Shown here piece after piece: positions 1-11,149 of a stretch of 64,000 nucleotides of DNA. The stretch's first letter is position 1. The number at the start of each line of letters is the position of its first letter. The DNA lies in contig JAMYWO010000231.1 in assembly GCA_024220525.1 (NCBI GenBank), forward strand, positions 1-64,000. Reading direction: 5' to 3'. This DNA comes from Cochliopodium minus. Lineage: Eukaryota; Discosea; Himatismenida; Cochliopodiidae. Made by a program: the position numbers and the translations under genes. The notes under the pieces were generated by a model that was not told where the DNA came from, searched no databases, and saw nothing but the letters and a program-made list of their open reading frames with translations.

Positions 1-898
1 GCGATACTTATTATCATTTTTCCTCTTGGTTACAGTTATCTTTGATTTGAAATCATACAAGGAAGATGGTTTAAGGAAGATTGAATATATTATAATATTT
101 TCAAAAAGAATTATCAAATTTTGAGTTAAAAAAAAAATATTTTAAAGATGATTTTTTTTCTCAAATGTGAAAAAATAGAAAATGGTAAAAAAGTTTCTTA
201 AAACAATTAAAATTAGATCCTTTAGATTCACTAGTTTTCAAAAAGATTTGAGAAAATATTTCTAATTTGCAAATGAAGTGAACTTTTTATTTGAATTTGT
301 TTATAGCTTTCTTTATCATAATAATTTCAGTTTAAATGGCAAGTTTGAGGAGATAAACTTGATTGCTAGTTTGTTTTGAACGCATAACAGTTGAATAAGA
401 ATTTTTCTTTAATAAAGAGCTGTTTAATAATAATTTTCTCAATATTTTAAAACTATTTTTAAAGTTTCCTTATTTTGTAATTTTCCACTAAACTGATAAT
501 TTGACAAGTAAATGAAATTAGAGAAGATTAAATTCTCAAAAATTTAAGTTTAAGAAAGTTGATAATTAGCATAGAATTTAAATCTTGTAAGGATTTATTT
601 AAAACAATTGTTCTTCGATTTTGTTCAACAATGTGTTTTTGAATTCTAGTCAAATGGGAATAAAAGATGCTTTATTTTTTCTTGATTACGTATATATTTC
701 TTAAATCAAATTCAATATAAATTTATTTATAAAAGAAATAAACTTTATATTATTAACAGCCACGTGACATTTTTTTTGATAATTTAAACTTGAAATTTAG
801 GTTGATATGATTGTTTTATAATTTTTATTTTGGTTAAAAATAAAATCCCTTTTTTTAAATAATTATTTAAATAAAAAATAGGACTTTACAATTCAAAA
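1..898. other. AT-rich non-coding stretch upstream of the ABCD gene
   Basis: No open reading frame of useful length and no RNA gene is visible here. It is A/T-rich with homopolymer runs and presumably holds the promoter and 5' UTR of the ABCD gene that starts at 899. Whether an upstream gene ends in it cannot be told. Confidence 0.5.
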
Positions 899-3800
899 AT
901 GGAAGCTAAATTAATTGTATTGTTCAATAAATTGAAGGAATCTGGACTGGGTCAATTTGTTCAATCACATCCTAAAAAGCTAATTTTGTTGGGGATAGGA
1001 TCATATCTCTATCTTCAAAGGAGAATGGACTCACAAAAAAAGTTCCAACAAGAGAAGGAAAGAAAATTATTAGGATTATCTGAATCAGTAACAAGAAAAT
1101 TTATTTTTTTTTGTTTCTTATGATTTTTAAAACAAATATGAATCATTTTAGGAAAGTCATAGAAAATCTTTGAGAATTAATAAAGAATTTTACAGACAAT
1201 TGTCCAAGATTTTGAAAATTGTTTTACCTGGAGTAAGAACCAAACAATTCTTCATTTTGGCCTTACATACATTATTCTTGGTCACAAGAACATATTTGTC
1301 AATTGTTGTTGCTAGATTGGATGGTTCAATAGTCAAAAATATCGTAGATAGAAATTTGAGAGGATTTCTTTGGAGGTATACAAAAAAAAATAACCAAAAT
1401 GTTGTTAGAATTATCACCCATATTTTAAAAATTTAATTTTCCTGAATCACAAATATTTAATCTCTACAACTTATTTATTTTTACTTTCTAATTTATTTGT
1501 TGAAATTTGATATAAACTGAAAATAATAAGACAATTCTTTCATTTTCAAATTATTTCTTTATTTTTCATCTATATTGTTGATAAAATCTAAATCACCAAA
1601 TTATATTTAATTCAATTTTTGATATTATCCGAAAATACTCTTTTTAATTAATTTGTGAGTGAATTTATTAATATCTCTTTCCAATAGATTAACCCTTTGG
1701 TTGGGAATAGCATTGCCAGCCACATATGTGAACAGTATGATCAGATATTTGGAAGGCAAATTGGCAATAGAATTGAGAACCAAATTGGTGGACTATCTCT
1801 ATGGCTTATATATGAGCAATGATACCTATTATAAAGTAGAAAATCTTGATTCCCGTCTCAAAAATGCAGATCAAGGATTAACTGATGATGCATCAAGATT
1901 TTGTACCAATATGGCTCATTTATACTCTCAATTATCCAAACCTGTCCTCGATATCGTGTTGATGACTATCCAATTGGTCATGTTGGCAAAGAAAACCGCA
2001 GATGGTAATTCTGGAACAAATGTGAAAGGGAATGACTCTGCTTTTTACTCTGCTTCTTTGGCTTACATGGTGATAAGTGCCACCGCTCAAATCTTGAGAT
2101 CTGGTAAAAATTTTTTATTGACCAAAAATCATCCAAAATAATGGAATTTAATAGAAATAGCATTCAATCATTATATAATTTATTATAAAATCATTGATAA
2201 TTTTCAATTTATTTTTGAAGAAATAAATTAAATACAAATTTTTAAAGTATACTAGAAAAATTTCTGATTTTTTTTTTTTTTCTTCTTTATCAACATGTTC
2301 TTTTTTTTCCGATTCCTTCTCACTTTCTTTTGTTTTTTTTTTTTGATCTTTTTTAGTCTCACCCCCTTTCGGAAAGCTCGCATCCCAACAAGCCAAGTTG
2401 GAAGGAGAACTCAGAGCATCCCACTCCCGCGTGATCGCCAACTCTGAAGAAATCGCATTCTACGGAGGACACAAAGTAGAACAATCCTTCCTCAAAAAGA
2501 GCTACTTGAACCTCATCAAACACTTAAACTTTATTCTCAAGTCAAAGATAGTATACACCATGTTGGAAGGTTTCTCCATGAAATATCTTTGGTCTTCTAC
2601 TGGTTTGTTGATGATCGCCATCCCTTCTTTCTCCAGAGATGTGCAGAACGACACCCAAACTTCTTCTCAGAGAACCGAAAGTTACATCTACGCAAAGGGT
2701 TTGTTGATTTCTGGTGCTGATGCTTGTGAACGTATCATGTCTTCCTACAAAGAAATCACTGAGTTTGCAGGATTCACTCATAGGTAAATAAAATATCTTT
2801 AAAATATTTTAAAATATTCAGATTGAAATATTCAAAATAAAATTCAGATTGAAATATTTAAAAGAATTCTTTATTTTTCTTCAATTAATATTCACATTTT
2901 AATTTTTTTTTAATTTTTACTTTACTTCTTTTTTAATAAAAGAGTTTACGAATTAATTTCTGTGTTTGAAGATATCAACAATGAGAAATACAAGAAACAT
3001 TTGAACTCCACTGCTAACCAAGAGTTGATGAACTCCAGAGGAGAAACCGTCGAAGACAAAATGGTCAAATTCGACAAGGTTCCTATTGTTTCTCCTAACG
3101 GTGATGTCTTGATCGAGAGCATGTCTTTTGAATTGAAACCAGGAATGCATTGTCTCATAACTGGTAAGAATTAAATTTATTTTTTATTTTTATATTTTAA
3201 ATTTTTTAAATTAATTTTATTTTTAATTCTTTAAATTCCATTTTTTCATTCACATTTAATTTCATTTTAAATATTTTTAAATATTTTTTAAAAAATAAAA
3301 TTCATTTTTTTTTTTTTTACATTTAGGACCTAACGGGTGTGGTAAATCAAGTCTTTTCAGAATTCTGTCGGGACTCTGGCCTGTTTATAAGGGAAAACTC
3401 ACAAAGCCTGCAAGAAAAGATCTCTTCTATATTCCTCAATCTGCTTACCTCACCGTTGGTACTCTGAGGGATCAAGTTTTGTATCCTCACAGCATGTCTG
3501 ACTTGACCAAGAAAGAGACAGAGAACATCGATGAAGAGTTGATCAAAATCTTGGGATGGGTTGATTTGGTCAGCATTGTTGAAAGAGAAGAAAATGGGTT
3601 CAACACGATCAGAGTTTGGGAAGATACTCGTAAATTTTTTTTGCTTAATTTATAGTTTAAATTTTTTTTTTTTAGATTTAATTTTTAATTCTTTTTAAAA
3701 ACTTTTTTTGAATTTAAAATCTTTAAAATTTATTTTTAAATTTAATTAATCTTTTAAAAAAAAAAAAGTCTCCGGAGGAGAAAAACAAAGATTGGCTATG

Positions 3801-4178
3801 GCTAGACTCTTCTATCACAAACCCCTCTTTGCCATCCTTGATGAATGTACTTCCGCAGTCTCCATCGATGTCGAAGGAAAGATGTACACCAAAGCAAAGG
3901 AGTTGGGGATCACCTTGCTCACTGTTTCTCACAGATCCACTCTTTGGAAATACCACAACTATTTGTTGCAATATGATGGTTGCAGAAACTATACTTTCAG
4001 TGAGTTGAACGCTGAAGTTCGTTTGTCTTTGAAAGAAGAGAAAAACCAAATTGAAGAACAATTGCAAAACGTTCCTTCCAAACAAAAGAGACTTCGCGAA
4101 CTTTGTCTTCTTTTGGGTGAAGATTCCAATTATGTCGAGAATACTAAGGAGGAAATCATTGAAAACAACACAAACTAA
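899..4178 (+). CDS. abcD1-like: Peroxisomal ABC half transporter, ABCD1 (ALDP) type
   Basis: ABCD half transporters sit in the peroxisomal membrane, dimerise, and import very-long-chain fatty acyl-CoA for beta-oxidation. Seven exons join in phase: 899-1087, 1152-1375, 1688-2103, 2357-2783, 2943-3163, 3327-3629, 3769-4178, giving 729 residues, the usual family length. The N-terminal membrane domain carries the family motif [12 protein letters not shown] near residues 307-318. The nucleotide-binding domain has Walker [10 protein letters not shown] (about 493), a Q-loop in YIPQSAYL, the signature LSGGEKQ (594), Walker B FAILDE (614-619) and an H-loop in TVSHR. The phrases SPPFGKLA and [14 protein letters not shown] and the C-terminal tail after the ATPase domain resemble ABCD1/2 more than PMP70. 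All catalytic residues are present, so it looks functional. The start is the first ATG of exon 1; the basic N-terminal segment fits a peroxisomal targeting region. Confidence 0.95.
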
Positions 4179-4863
4179 TCCAATCACTTCTCCAATTTTT
4201 TTTAGAATTCTCAATTCTCTTTTTTTTTGTTTAATCTATTAATTAATTTATTAAAAATTTTATTTCTATATCAATCTATTTTCTTTAAATAAAGAATAAA
4301 GTTTCCACAAAGTAATTATTTTTTTAAAAGTGTATGAAATGAAAACTGACTTCAAAAATCCTAAAAAGTGATATTTAAAATCTCAACAATCGTGATATAT
4401 TCTGTTAAATCTATTTTTTTTCTTTCAACATCTTATAAATTATTTGAAGTTTTAATCATTTTGAAGAAAATTAAAGATTTTGAGAAAAATGGAATCAAGA
4501 AAAAAAAAATGATTAAAAAGGAATAGTTTTCTTGTTCCTAATTCTATTGAAAAGAGGTAATATATTTTTCAGGGTAATAATAATTTATCTATCAAGATTC
4601 AAGATGAACTTTACTTGTTTTTACCAATACATCATTAAAATATATTACTTTATAATTTTGAATTCCACTTTTTTATTTGAAAGAAGGAAAACAATACAAG
4701 AGAAACGCTTTTTTTTTAATATTGATTAAATTTATTTAATTTAAAAATTGTATAATTATATCACGTTTGTGGTTGAATACAAAAGGAAGAAAAAAAAATA
4801 AAAAAAAGGGATATTGTTCAGTGCAATATTACAAAAGTATATAATTAGATTATATTCAAATCA
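4179..4863. other. Intergenic region between the ABCD and LIM genes
   Basis: About 685 A/T-rich bases with no credible ORF. It should hold the ABCD 3' UTR and the promoter of the LIM gene. I see no tRNA-like or other structured RNA in it. Confidence 0.5.
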
Positions 4864-7800
4864 ATGTTAAATAACAAGCAAGAAGGAATGATGATGGATC
4901 CAATGAATCAATTGGACGATTTATTGGACGAATTCGACGATCTTATGGAAGAAGTGGATGAAGAGGAAGAAATGGAAAGAATGTCAATGTCCAAATTGGA
5001 TGGAGAATATTTAGAAGATGAGATAGATCAATTGCTAACGAGAGTATCATTGGAAGATCAAAATAATAAAAGAACAACTGGAGTACAAAAACCAAATCCA
5101 ATGGGTAACTGAACAACATTAATATATTTTTAAATTTAAAAGGGATATATTTACAAAAATAATAATTTTATCAAACCATCTTACGAAATCAAAGATATTT
5201 ACAGATTTATCAAATCTTATTTGTTAATAGTTTGATAGGAAAAAATATTTTAAAAAAATTCTTAAATTTCAAAAGATTTATTATTTTATAAGAAGGATAT
5301 TGTATCCAATTTATAAAAATTGCAAGAATTATAATTTTTCATAAAATCAACCACGGAATTATATAATCTAGAAAAGAATAATAGAAAGATAGAGATTACA
5401 TTCAGGTCATAATGAGTGTTATTTTCCAAAGTTAATAATAAAAAAAGATTAATATTTTTTATTAAAATTGCAAAAATCTTGCATAATTTGTATTTCTGTT
5501 TATATCAGATCTTTTCAAGTTTAATGCTTAAAATCATGGTGATTACTCTATAATTGAAATCATTTTATCTTTTATAATGCATTCAAATGATTTTACAAAA
5601 AAAAAATTTTGGGAATGCTCAATATGCCCGAGAATAACATATCTTAATCAGAAAGAGAAACATTTTATATTTTGATTTAATTTCGATGAGATTCTTGGTT
5701 TTTACTGTTTACTAAATAAAGTTTATAAAAAAGATTAATATTATAAGAAATATGAAACGAACAAAATAAATTAAAAATATCCAAGATATTATGATTATTA
5801 GAATTAGAACAACAATTCTACACATAGGTGTTTTGTTAATGATCTCAACATTTTTTTTTTTTTTTTTTGTAAAATAGTGATGCCAATAAAAACAGGAATA
5901 TCATCAGGACCAGGTCTCAAAAAAGGAATATCTACAGGACCAGGTATAAAAACAGGAATCTCAACAGGACCAGGTATAAAAACAGGTATCTCAACAGGAC
6001 CAGGAGTAAAGACAGGTATCTCATCGGGACCTGGTTTGATCAAAAAGAGTCCCAATGATGTCATCACTACTGGTGTCCAAAACAGACAAAATTTGGGTCC
6101 AGTAGGAAGAGGCAGACCACTCAATACTACCACTCCTCTCGGAGAACAAGTTATGTAATTTTTTTTTTTTTTTTCAATTTTTTTTTCCGTTTAAATATCA
6201 ATTTAATTTTGTATCTTTTCATTTTTTCATTTTATTTTAATTTATTTTTCATTTTCTACATATTTTTTATTTATTCTTTAAACGTATTCATTTTTTAATA
6301 TCACTTGCAACTTTTTTTAAACATATCCTTAATTTTTTGTTTCATTTTTTATTTCATTTTTTATTCTTATTCTTAATTTTTTATTTTTTATTTTTATTAT
6401 TTTCATTTTTATCATTTTTATCATTTTTAAATAATTTTTATATTTTAAGACACACAGGACCAGACTGCGCCAAATGCGGAGAAAAAATCATAGGACAAGT
6501 GGCTTATGCAGGAGAGAAGCCATTCCACAAAGAATGCCTCCGTTGCAGCGAATGCTTCAAGATTTTGGCGGGAAAGCAGTTCACTCGCAAAGACGACAAG
6601 ATCCTTTGTTTGGAGGATTATTACAACCTTTATTCTCCCAAGTGTTATATATGTAAGAATAGCATCAAAAACGAATGTGTTAATGTCAAACAAAAAGTAA
6701 AGAAATATTTTAAATTTTATTTTTATTTTATTTTTTATTTTTATTTTATTTTTTAATTTGTTTTAAATTTTTATTTTTTATTTTTTATTTTTCATTATTT
6801 ATATATTTCTCAAATTATTTTTAGATTTGTTTTAAATTTTTTTTTATTATTTATTTTTAATTTTTTTTATTATTTATTTTATTTGATTTGATTTTCATTT
6901 TTGATTTTATTTAGGAAGGAATCCCTTCGAGAGTTTATCACCCTGAACATTTTCTCTGTGTCTGCTGTGGAAACAAACTCACGGGTTCACCTTACAAAGT
7001 GGATGTGGAAGGAGACCCATTCTGCTTGAAATGTTTTGGAAAGAGATTGATGTAAAAAAAAAATAATTTTATTTTTAATTATTTTTTTTTTTTTTTAAAT
7101 TTTTAATTTTTAAATTTTTAATTTTTATTTTTTTTTATTATTTTTGGTTTTTTTTTTATTTTTTTTATATTTTTATTTTTCCGGCAGTGTAAAACCTCCT
7201 CCTGAGAACTCTTGTAAATTTTGTAAGAGACTTATTGTTGGTGAGTTCATTTTGTTGAATGGACAATATATCCATCCAGAGCACTACGGTAAATAAAAAT
7301 TAAAAAAATAATTAAATAAAAAATATAAAAAATAAAATAATAAAATAAAAAAATAAAAAAATGAAAATAGAAAATAAATAAAATAAAAAATAAAAAATAA
7401 AAAATAAAAATAAAATAAAAAATTAATAAAATAAAATCAAAAATAAAATAAAAAAAATAATAACAAAAATAAAAAACAAAAAAATAAAATTTTTCTTTGT
7501 TTAGAATGCAAGACTTGTCAGAAACCTTTCTTTGGGGGAGATTCACACGAGTACGAAGGATACTTGTACTGCTACGAACATTACTTGATGATGTTCAAGA
7601 AAATCTGTGCTGCCTGCAGAAAGCCGATCAATGGGAGATCCTTGACTGCTATGGGCAGACAATGGCATCCTGAGCACTTTGTATGTACTCATTGTCACAC
7701 TGCCTTTGGTGAAACTGGATTTTGGGTATTTTTTAATATTTAATAATTTTCTTAATTTTTGATTTTATTTGATTTTTTATTTATTTTTTTTTTATTTTTT

Positions 7801-8270
7801 TTTGATTTTATTTTTTATTTATTTTTTTTTTGATTTTTTTTTAAAACAGGAAAAAGGAGGAGACCCTTACTGCCAATATCACTATTTCGAACTCTTTGGG
7901 CAAATGTGCCAAAAGTGCGGAGAACCTGGTGTAACAGACATCATCAAAGCATTTGGAAGAGTATGGTAAAACATTTTTATCAAATTTTTTTCAAATTTTT
8001 ATTTCTTTCAAATTTTACAACATTTTTCAACAAATTTTTTTTATTAGGCACAAAGAACATTTTGAATGTCAAGGGTGCAGTGAAAATATTGCCAACAGAA
8101 GAAACATTTACAACTTTCAGGACAAACCCTTGTGTTACAAGTGCTTCAAAAGACTTCCCAAGGACGTTCGTGAGGAGCTCAAGAAAAGAAGGAGGGGTGC
8201 AAGGGAAGCTTTAAGAAGGAGAAAAAAATTGGACAAGGAAGAACAAAAAAATAATGAAAACAACAAATAA
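4864..8270 (+). CDS. LD-motif protein with five LIM domains (paxillin/PINCH-like)
   Basis: Probable cytoskeletal adaptor. Eight exons join in phase: 4864-5104, 5878-6154, 6450-6696, 6915-7051, 7188-7288, 7505-7725, 7850-7965, 8048-8270, giving 520 residues. Exon 1 is acidic and contains QLDDLLDEFDDLM, close to the paxillin LD consensus LDxLLxxL. Exon 2 encodes tandem KTGISTGPGI-type decapeptides. Five LIM zinc modules follow, starting at CAKC (about residue 179), CYIC, CKFC, CAAC and CQKC. The basic tail (FKRLPKDVREELKKRRR) resembles the PINCH C-terminus. Paxillin has LD motifs and four LIMs; PINCH has five LIMs and no LD motif, so this looks mixed. Exon 1 is separated from the rest by a 773-base intron, far longer than the others, so it could be a separate small gene. 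The shared splice phase and LD motif favour one gene. Exons 3-8 are secure. Confidence 0.85.
5105..5877 (+). other. Long intron 1 of the LIM gene (773 bases)
   Basis: Starts GTAACT and ends in a T-run then AAAATAG. It holds no ORF of note. It is three to ten times longer than the neighbouring introns and could hide a promoter for a shorter transcript starting at the ATG at 5880. Confidence 0.45.
5886..6040 (+). repeat. 30-base coding tandem repeat, about five units
   Basis: The unit encodes a decapeptide of the form KTGISTGPGI or a close variant. It is repeated five times within exon 2 of the LIM gene. Codons vary between units, so selection probably acts on the protein repeat. Confidence 0.8.
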
Positions 8271-8368
8271 ATATTATTTTTTTAAAAAATACTGAAAAGA
8301 AAATGAATTTTATATTGTGCAAACAAAATTTTTTTTTTAATTTTTATTCGTAACAGAGACATCCTAAT

Positions 8369-10858
8369 TTAGTTGTTCTTCTTCTCAATGACAGGCTTGA
8401 CACCCTTAGGATTGCTCCTAGGACTGTGATACTCAGTAATGGTTCTCTCCTTGACCTTCAACTGCAACTCACTAAGAAAAATGGTAGAACCACGATTACT
8501 AGAAAGGGAATTAGGGGAAGTATCAATGTCATTGGTATCCTTAGTAGTGGGTTTGTCTTTGGATTTTTTTTTATCTTTGTTGATTCCGAGGAATCGATCA
8601 GAAACTGTTAACTTCCTCGTTGATTTAAGTTCCTCTTTGTTTTTGTTGGTGCTTTTTTTGGGTTTTTTGTTGGTTTTGTCGTTGACTTTGGGGACTACAT
8701 CCTTTTTGTTGGAGTTGTTAGAGGTGTGGTACTCGTGGACGAATCCCTCGGGGAGATCCGACTTGTCGTCGCCCAGCCACGAGGTCAGAGCTTGGTGTGT
8801 TTTGCTTTCCTTTTCGTTCATGGGATCACTTCCTACCAAAGGAACGACTGTAGGAGATCTTTTATTTGGAAAAAATTAAATAAAAAATAAATTTAAAAAA
8901 AAAAAAAAATTAAAAAAAATGTTTTTTAAAAGAATTAGATTCTTTTCACGGATTTAGTCTAAAAAATGATAAAATTTTAATTTTATTTTTTTTGTTATAT
9001 TTTCAATTATTAAGATATCAATAGAATTAAACAAGATTTAAAAAAAAATTGAAATATAAAAAAAAAAATTATTTTTTTTGAAAATATTTACGTGTCTTTA
9101 ACTAAAGGATGAGAATTTTCCAAAACCAGTTTTTTGATTTTGGAGTCTTCTTGTTGGATGTCCTTCTCTTTTAAGGTGATTGAACTTGGCGGCAAAGAAA
9201 AAATGTCTTTAGGAACCTTTAACATCAATCTCAAAACCACCACATTTACCGAAACAACCAAGACCTAATAATAATTTAAAATAAACAAATTTTAAAATTA
9301 TTTTAAAAAAAAAATAAAAAATAAAAAAATGATAAAAAAATTTAAAATAAAAAATAAAAAATAAAAAATACAAAATAAAAAAATAAATAAAAAAAATAAA
9401 AAATAAAAAATAAAAAATAAAAAATACAAAATAAAAAAATAAATAAAAAAAATACAAAATAAAAAATAAAAATACAAAAATAAGATAATTTAAAAAATAA
9501 ACAAACAATAAAAATAAAATTATATTCAATAATTTTTGATTTATTACTTCTCCATATTCTTTGATAAAGTGAAGCGAGCATTGTTCGTTGAGATGTTTGT
9601 TGATGTATGCTGGTATTTCGAAGCTGTGGACGAGATCCAGTCTCCCAATGTCGAATAGTTCGACGTAATTTGTTCTCAAAACCACCAAAATTCTAAAAAA
9701 TAAAAATTGAAAATAAAAAATAATAAAAATAAAAGAATAATGAACATTTTAAAATGAATCCATTAAAAAAAATAAAATAATTAAAATAAAAATTAATTAT
9801 TAATTAAAAATGGATGAAAATAGAAAAATAAATTCGAATATCTAAAATAATAATATTAAAAAATAAAATAAAATAAACAAAATTAAAAATATTTTCTAAA
9901 TAAATTAAAAAATAAAAAATAAAATAAACAAAAAAATAAAAATATATAAATTGAAAATATATAATTTTTTTTTACCTTTCTTCTTTTAAGACGAGAATAT
10001 TGATCACTTTTGTTTGAAACTCAATTCTTTTCTCCCTTTCTACAGTTCCCAGCTTTATCCTGAGGACATCCAAGCTGGTTTTCCCACTGGCGAAAAGTCG
10101 GAATGATTTTTCGCAACCTTCAAAATTTTCCCACTCTAAATTGCTTTTGATGTACACTTTCTCTAATTTCAAATTCTTTCCAAATAAAATAAAATAAAAT
10201 ATAAAAAATAAAAATAAAAAACTAAAATTAAAAAATGTTTGAAAAAAAAAGGACTTTATAAACAAGGTATTCAAAAATGATAAAATTTACAAAATAAAAA
10301 AAAAATATTTATTTACAAAAAAGATAAAATATTAAAAATCGAAAAAAAAATATTTATTTATAAAAAAGATAAAAATAATAAACAATAAAAAATAAAAAAA
10401 TAAAAAAAAAAATTATATTCAAAAATGATAAAATTGAAAAAAGAAAAAAAAATATTTATAAAAAAGATAAAAATAATAAAAAAATAAAATGATTATTTTT
10501 TAAAAAACCAAAGTTTAAAAAAAATAAAAAAAATTTATAAAAAAATAAAATAATAAAAAATAAAAAACACAAAAAAATAAAAATAAAAGATTATTTTTTA
10601 AAAACCAAAATTAAAAAAAAAATTTATAAAAAAATAAAAATAAAAAATTAAATTAAATAAAAATAAAAACAAAACAAAAAACCAAAAAATAACACGAAAA
10701 TTAAATTTTTTTACTTCGATGGAGACTAGATAAACAATGCTGCTTTTTTCACTGTGCGCAAAAATAGCCAACTTGAGGATGTTGGGCAAAAACAAGATGC
10801 CCTTTGGATTGTTGAACTTGACGTCTCTCAAAATCTCACTTTCCTTTTTAAAGACATC
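8369..10858 (-). CDS. Beta-propeller-like protein, 5' end missing (PROPPIN/WD-like)
   Basis: Five exons on the minus strand join in phase: 10715-10858, 9976-10175, 9548-9692, 9092-9264, 8369-8858. The upstream part is absent because a single N lies at 11149 inside what should be intron. Segments such as NNPKGILFLPNILKLAIFAH, FRLFASGKTSLDVLRIKLGT and RILVVLRTNYVELFDIGRLD have the alternating strand pattern of a beta-propeller and recall the middle blades of Atg18/WIPI (PROPPIN) proteins, which bind phosphoinositides in autophagy. The FRRG lipid-binding motif is not seen; EFQT occupies a comparable place. The last exon is Lys/Ser/Asn-rich and low complexity. The propeller call is moderate and the PROPPIN call is weak. 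The introns are almost pure TAAAA-type repeats. Confidence 0.55.
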
Positions 10859-10861
10859 CTA

Positions 10862-11148
10862 CAAAAAAAAAGAAAAAATAAAAAAGGAATGAAATAAAAT
10901 AAAAAAATAAATAAAAATAAATAAAAAAAAAGCAAAAAAAAAATTAAAAAAAATAAAATTAATAAAAAATAAAATAATGATTAAAAAATAAAATATGATA
11001 TTAAAAATGAATGAAAAATCAATAAAAAATTAAATAAAAAATAAAATAATGATTAAAAAATATTAGAAAAAAATAAAAAATAAAAAATAAAAAATAAAAA
11101 ATAAAAAATAAAAAATAAAAAATAAAAAATAAAAAATAAATATAAAAA
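10862..11148. repeat. TAAAAA-type low-complexity tract ending at a single N
   Basis: Almost uninterrupted A-rich repeats, with a regular AAAAAAT array over about 11060-11140. It belongs to an intron of the propeller-like gene and stops at the N at 11149. Such a tract is a likely cause of an assembly break here. Confidence 0.8.
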
Positions 11149-11149
11149 N
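11149..11149. other. Single ambiguous base marking a probable assembly join
   Basis: The base to the left belongs to an intron of one gene. The base to the right is mid-codon inside the IQ repeats of ASPM. Neither gene ends naturally, so sequence is probably missing here. Confidence 0.75.

Noticed and set aside
4532-4729. 65-codon ORF between the ABCD and LIM genes
   Set aside because: Chance ORF with Phe/Ile/Tyr-rich background composition and no likeness to known proteins.
9209-9688. 159-codon minus-strand ORF rich in Phe, Tyr, Ile and Leu
   Set aside because: It reads through an intron made of TAAAA-type repeats; only its ends are real exons of the propeller-like gene.
11060-11148. Regular AAAAAAT array considered as a satellite or CRISPR-like repeat
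   Set aside because: It is a simple-sequence intron tract with no spacers and the same composition as other introns of that gene.
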